Of a stretch of DNA of 6,588 bases, positions 4,819 to 6,588 are shown piece by piece. How positions within the stretch are numbered: the first letter of the stretch is position 1; each line of letters begins with the position of its first letter. This stretch comes from Acidimicrobiia bacterium (GTDB taxonomy: Bacteria > Actinomycetota > Acidimicrobiia > Spongiisociales > UBA5794). Both the position numbers and the translations under genes were made by a program. The notes below the pieces were generated by a model. That model ran no database searches, was not told where the DNA came from, and saw nothing but the letters and a program-made list of their open reading frames with translations. The stretch lies in NCBI GenBank assembly GCA_030599515.1, contig JAUVNV010000142.1, forward strand, positions 1-6,588, given 5' to 3'.

Positions 4819-6047
4819 CGGATCTCAGTTACCTCCGCGAGGATTTCCCGATCCTCAGCCGGGATGTCAATGGGCACCCTCTCGTTTATCTCGACTCGGC
4901 GGCGACGACGCAGAAACCGATCCAGGTCCTCGACGCCGTCGACACCTTCTACCGGACGACGAACGCCAACGTGCACCGCGCAGCACACACGCTCTCCGCC
5001 GAAGCGACCGACGCGTACGAAGGGGCCAGAGCGAAGGTCGCATCGTTCATCAACGCTTCGTCGCCGAACGAACTCGTGTTCTCCAGGGGTGCCACTACCT
5101 CGCTCAACCACATCGCCTACGGCTGGGGTCTGAATCACCTCTCCGAAGGAGACCGCGTTGTGCTCACCGTCATGGAGCACCACGCCAACGTCGTTCCATG
5201 GCAGCTCGTGGCCCGGCACACGGGAATCGAGCTCGTCTATCTCACGCTAGACGACCAGTACGAACTCGATCTGTCCGGTCTCGACGATCTGCTCGATGAA
5301 CGGGTGAAGATCGTCACCGTGTCCGGCATGTCGAACGTGACCGGGACCCTCGGCCCCGTGCACACCCTGGTCGAGGCCGCTCGATCGGTCGAAGCACTCG
5401 TCGTCGTCGATGCTGCTCAACTCGTTCCGCACGCCCCCGTCGACGTGCAGGAACTCGACGCCGACTTCGTCGTCTTCTCCGGCCACAAGATGCTCGGGCC
5501 GACCGGCATAGGCGCCATGTGGGGCAAGGCGGAGCGGCTCGAGGAGATGGAACCGACCGAGGGCGGAGGTGAGATGATCGCCGACGTGGGTCTCTACGAA
5601 TCCCGTTGGGCTCCTGTCCCCCACAAGTTCGAGGCCGGCACTCCGCCGATTGCTCAAGCCGTCGGGCTCGGCGCCGCCGTCGATTATCTGAATGCCGTCG
5701 GCATGGAGACGGTGAGGGATCACGGCCAAGAGATCACCGGCTACGCCATGAAGCGGCTCACCGAGATCCCCGATCTCACGGTGTACGGTCCGAGCGATCC
5801 CGCTAATCGCGGTGGAGCCGTGAGCTTCTCGCTTGCCGATATCCACGCTCACGACATCGCCACGATCCTCGATCAACACGGTGTCGAGATTCGAGCCGGA
5901 CACCACTGCGCCAAACCGTTGATGCGCCACCTTCAGGTCTCGGCGACGGCGCGTGCCTCGTTCTACCTCTACAACACGACCGACGACGTCGACCAGCTCA
6001 TCGAGGCACTGCTCGACGCACGTTCCTTGTTCGGTCTCGGCGCCTGA
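4815..6047 (+). CDS. sufS: SufS, group II cysteine desulfurase
   Basis: A 410-residue PLP enzyme that removes sulfur from L-cysteine as a protein-bound persulfide and gives alanine. The N-terminal DFPIL...LVYLDSAATTQKP and N-A-N-V-H-R-A are typical of SufS/NifS-like class V aminotransferases. The stretch FSRGATTSLNHIA and the H122-H123-A-N pair bind PLP; D199-A-A-Q carries the PLP pyridine aspartate; Lys225 in SGHKMLGPTG forms the Schiff base. The catalytic Cys365 sits in R-A-G-H-H-C-A-K-P-L, the short rigid loop of group II enzymes, which need a dedicated sulfur acceptor. The acceptor expected here is SufU, encoded 21 nt downstream. The start is a TTG overlapping the sufC stop; the residues that follow, T-D-L-S-Y-L-R-E-D-F-P, align with normal SufS N-termini, so no ATG is missed. 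Confidence 0.95.
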   Translation: MTDLSYLREDFPILSRDVNGHPLVYLDSAATTQKPIQVLDAVDTFYRTTNANVHRAAHTLSAEATDAYEGARAKVASFINASSPNELVFSRGATTSLNHIAYGWGLNHLSEGDRVVLTVMEHHANVVPWQLVARHTGIELVYLTLDDQYELDLSGLDDLLDERVKIVTVSGMSNVTGTLGPVHTLVEAARSVEALVVVDAAQLVPHAPVDVQELDADFVVFSGHKMLGPTGIGAMWGKAERLEEMEPTEGGGEMIADVGLYESRWAPVPHKFEAGTPPIAQAVGLGAAVDYLNAVGMETVRDHGQEITGYAMKRLTEIPDLTVYGPSDPANRGGAVSFSLADIHAHDIATILDQHGVEIRAGHHCAKPLMRHLQVSATARASFYLYNTTDDVDQLIEALLDARSLFGLGA

Positions 6048-6053
6048 GATAGG

Positions 6054-6059
6054 TATCGT
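6054..6059 (+). promoter_or_regulatory. Possible internal -10 element (TATCGT) for sufU
   Basis: TATCGT lies 9 nt before the sufU ATG in the 21-nt gap after sufS. The bases between are pyrimidine-rich (TCCAACCCC) and hold no Shine-Dalgarno site. This would allow a near-leaderless secondary transcript for sufU. The spacing is slightly longer than at the other genes, so confidence is limited. Confidence 0.3.
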
Positions 6060-6068
6060 TCCAACCCC

Positions 6069-6521
6069 ATGTCTTCTCTCGACGAGCTCTACCGCCAGGT
6101 CATCCTCGACCACTACCGGAACCCGCGTCGCCGTGGATCCCTCTCGGGGCCTCACGTTCATGCGGAGGGGCTGAACCCGTCCTGTGGAGACGAGTTCTCC
6201 CTCGACCTCCAGATCGAAGAAGGGGTCATCACCGACGCGGCCATCCAGGGTCAGGGCTGCTCGATATCGCAGGCATCCGGGTCAATGATGACCGACGTGA
6301 TCGTCGGCAAGACGGTCGATGAGGCCAGGGAGATCACAGCAGCCTTCAAACTGATGATGGGCATCGAGGAAGGCGACGACCCCCTCGATCCCGAGCGACC
6401 GGGAGCCGTCCTCGGAGACCTCGAGGCTCTCCAGGGTGTGAAGAAGTTCCCGGTGCGCATCAAGTGCGCCGACCTCCCCTGGACGACCCTGATCGAGGCC
6501 CTGGACCGTTCCGAGGGCTGA
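6069..6521 (+). CDS. sufU: SufU, zinc-dependent sulfurtransferase of the SUF system
   Basis: A 150-residue protein of the IscU/SufU fold. SufU accepts persulfide sulfur from the SufS catalytic Cys and passes it to the SufBCD scaffold; it is a sulfur carrier rather than the main scaffold. The N-terminal LYRQVILDHYRNPRRRG is the family signature. The metal and sulfur site is formed by Cys39 and Asp41 (N-P-S-C-G-D), Cys64 (G-Q-G-C-S-I-S-Q-A-S) and Cys133 (R-I-K-C-A-D-L-P-W). The extra segment of roughly 20 residues between Cys64 and Cys133 (around EEGDDPLDPERPGAVLGDLE) and the K-C-A-D-L-P-W ending separate SufU from IscU, which has H-C-S. No Shine-Dalgarno site precedes the ATG, so it may rely on coupling or its own start signal. 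Confidence 0.94.
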   Translation: MSSLDELYRQVILDHYRNPRRRGSLSGPHVHAEGLNPSCGDEFSLDLQIEEGVITDAAIQGQGCSISQASGSMMTDVIVGKTVDEAREITAAFKLMMGIEEGDDPLDPERPGAVLGDLEALQGVKKFPVRIKCADLPWTTLIEALDRSEG

Positions 6522-6562
6522 GCAGCGCTTCGTGCCCTGTCGGCGGGTGACGCGCGCTCCGG

Positions 6563-6568
6563 TACGAT
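6563..6568 (+). promoter_or_regulatory. Candidate -10 element (TACGAT) of the right-edge gene
   Basis: TACGAT, 6 nt before the ATG at 6575, repeats the leaderless arrangement seen at sufC and on the minus strand. The 53-nt gap after sufU shows no convincing terminator hairpin. Confidence 0.4.
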
Positions 6569-6574
6569 GAGCAC

Positions 6575-6588
6575 ATGGACTACTCACC
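6575..6588 (+). CDS. Partial 5' end of an unidentified gene
   Basis: Only four codons are visible (M-D-Y-S), too few for identification. The start was chosen because TACGAT lies 6 nt upstream. An alternative ATG at 6567 would read M-S-T-W-T-T-H, but it overlaps the proposed -10 element. A further SUF gene (sufT, sufB or sufD) is possible from position, without sequence support. Confidence 0.35.

Noticed and set aside
5247..6161. Long minus-strand open reading frame of 304 codons
   Set aside because: It is antisense to sufS and sufU, has no recognisable domain, and is the kind of long shadow frame expected in GC-rich coding DNA.
6522..6562. Terminator after sufU
   Set aside because: No stable GC-rich hairpin followed by a T-run can be drawn in the gap.

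Overview
The window is GC-rich, gene-dense bacterial DNA, most likely from an actinobacterium (an Acidimicrobiia-like lineage is a guess). The grounds are an F420-type luciferase-like oxidoreductase, a SufC/SufS/SufU set, TTG and GTG starts, and several apparently leaderless genes. I see no mobile element, CRISPR array, tRNA or rRNA.

Left part, minus strand, read from right to left: a small secreted lipoprotein (1234-1686); a 68-residue unrecognised protein (971-1177); an amidohydrolase-family enzyme (130-978) that starts at a TTG inside the last codons of the small gene; and, cut by the window edge, the start of a protein with a Rossmann nucleotide-binding N-terminus (1-26).

Centre: a divergent intergenic region (1687-1870) separates these genes from a plus-strand run. 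It holds a 98-bp array of 14 heptanucleotide units whose sequence changes along the array while the 7-bp phase is kept. It also holds two perfect palindromic motifs and promoter-like elements facing both ways.

Plus strand: dsbB-like thiol oxidase (1871-2419), membrane-anchored WCPHC thioredoxin-fold protein (2454-3089) and LLM-class F420-type oxidoreductase (3089-4018) form one probable operon. The first two look like a partner pair for disulfide chemistry outside the membrane. Next comes sufC-sufS-sufU (4066-6521), an iron-sulfur assembly cluster with no sufB or sufD directly upstream; a further gene begins at the right edge (about 6575).

A consistent pattern appears in start signals. Genes that begin transcription units have a TANNNT -10-like hexamer only 6-9 nt before the ATG and no clear Shine-Dalgarno site, as expected for leaderless mRNAs. 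Downstream genes have a purine-rich Shine-Dalgarno site, often with overlapping stop and start codons. The main genes belong to known families. The least explained items are the heptad array, the 68-residue protein and the leaderless architecture.
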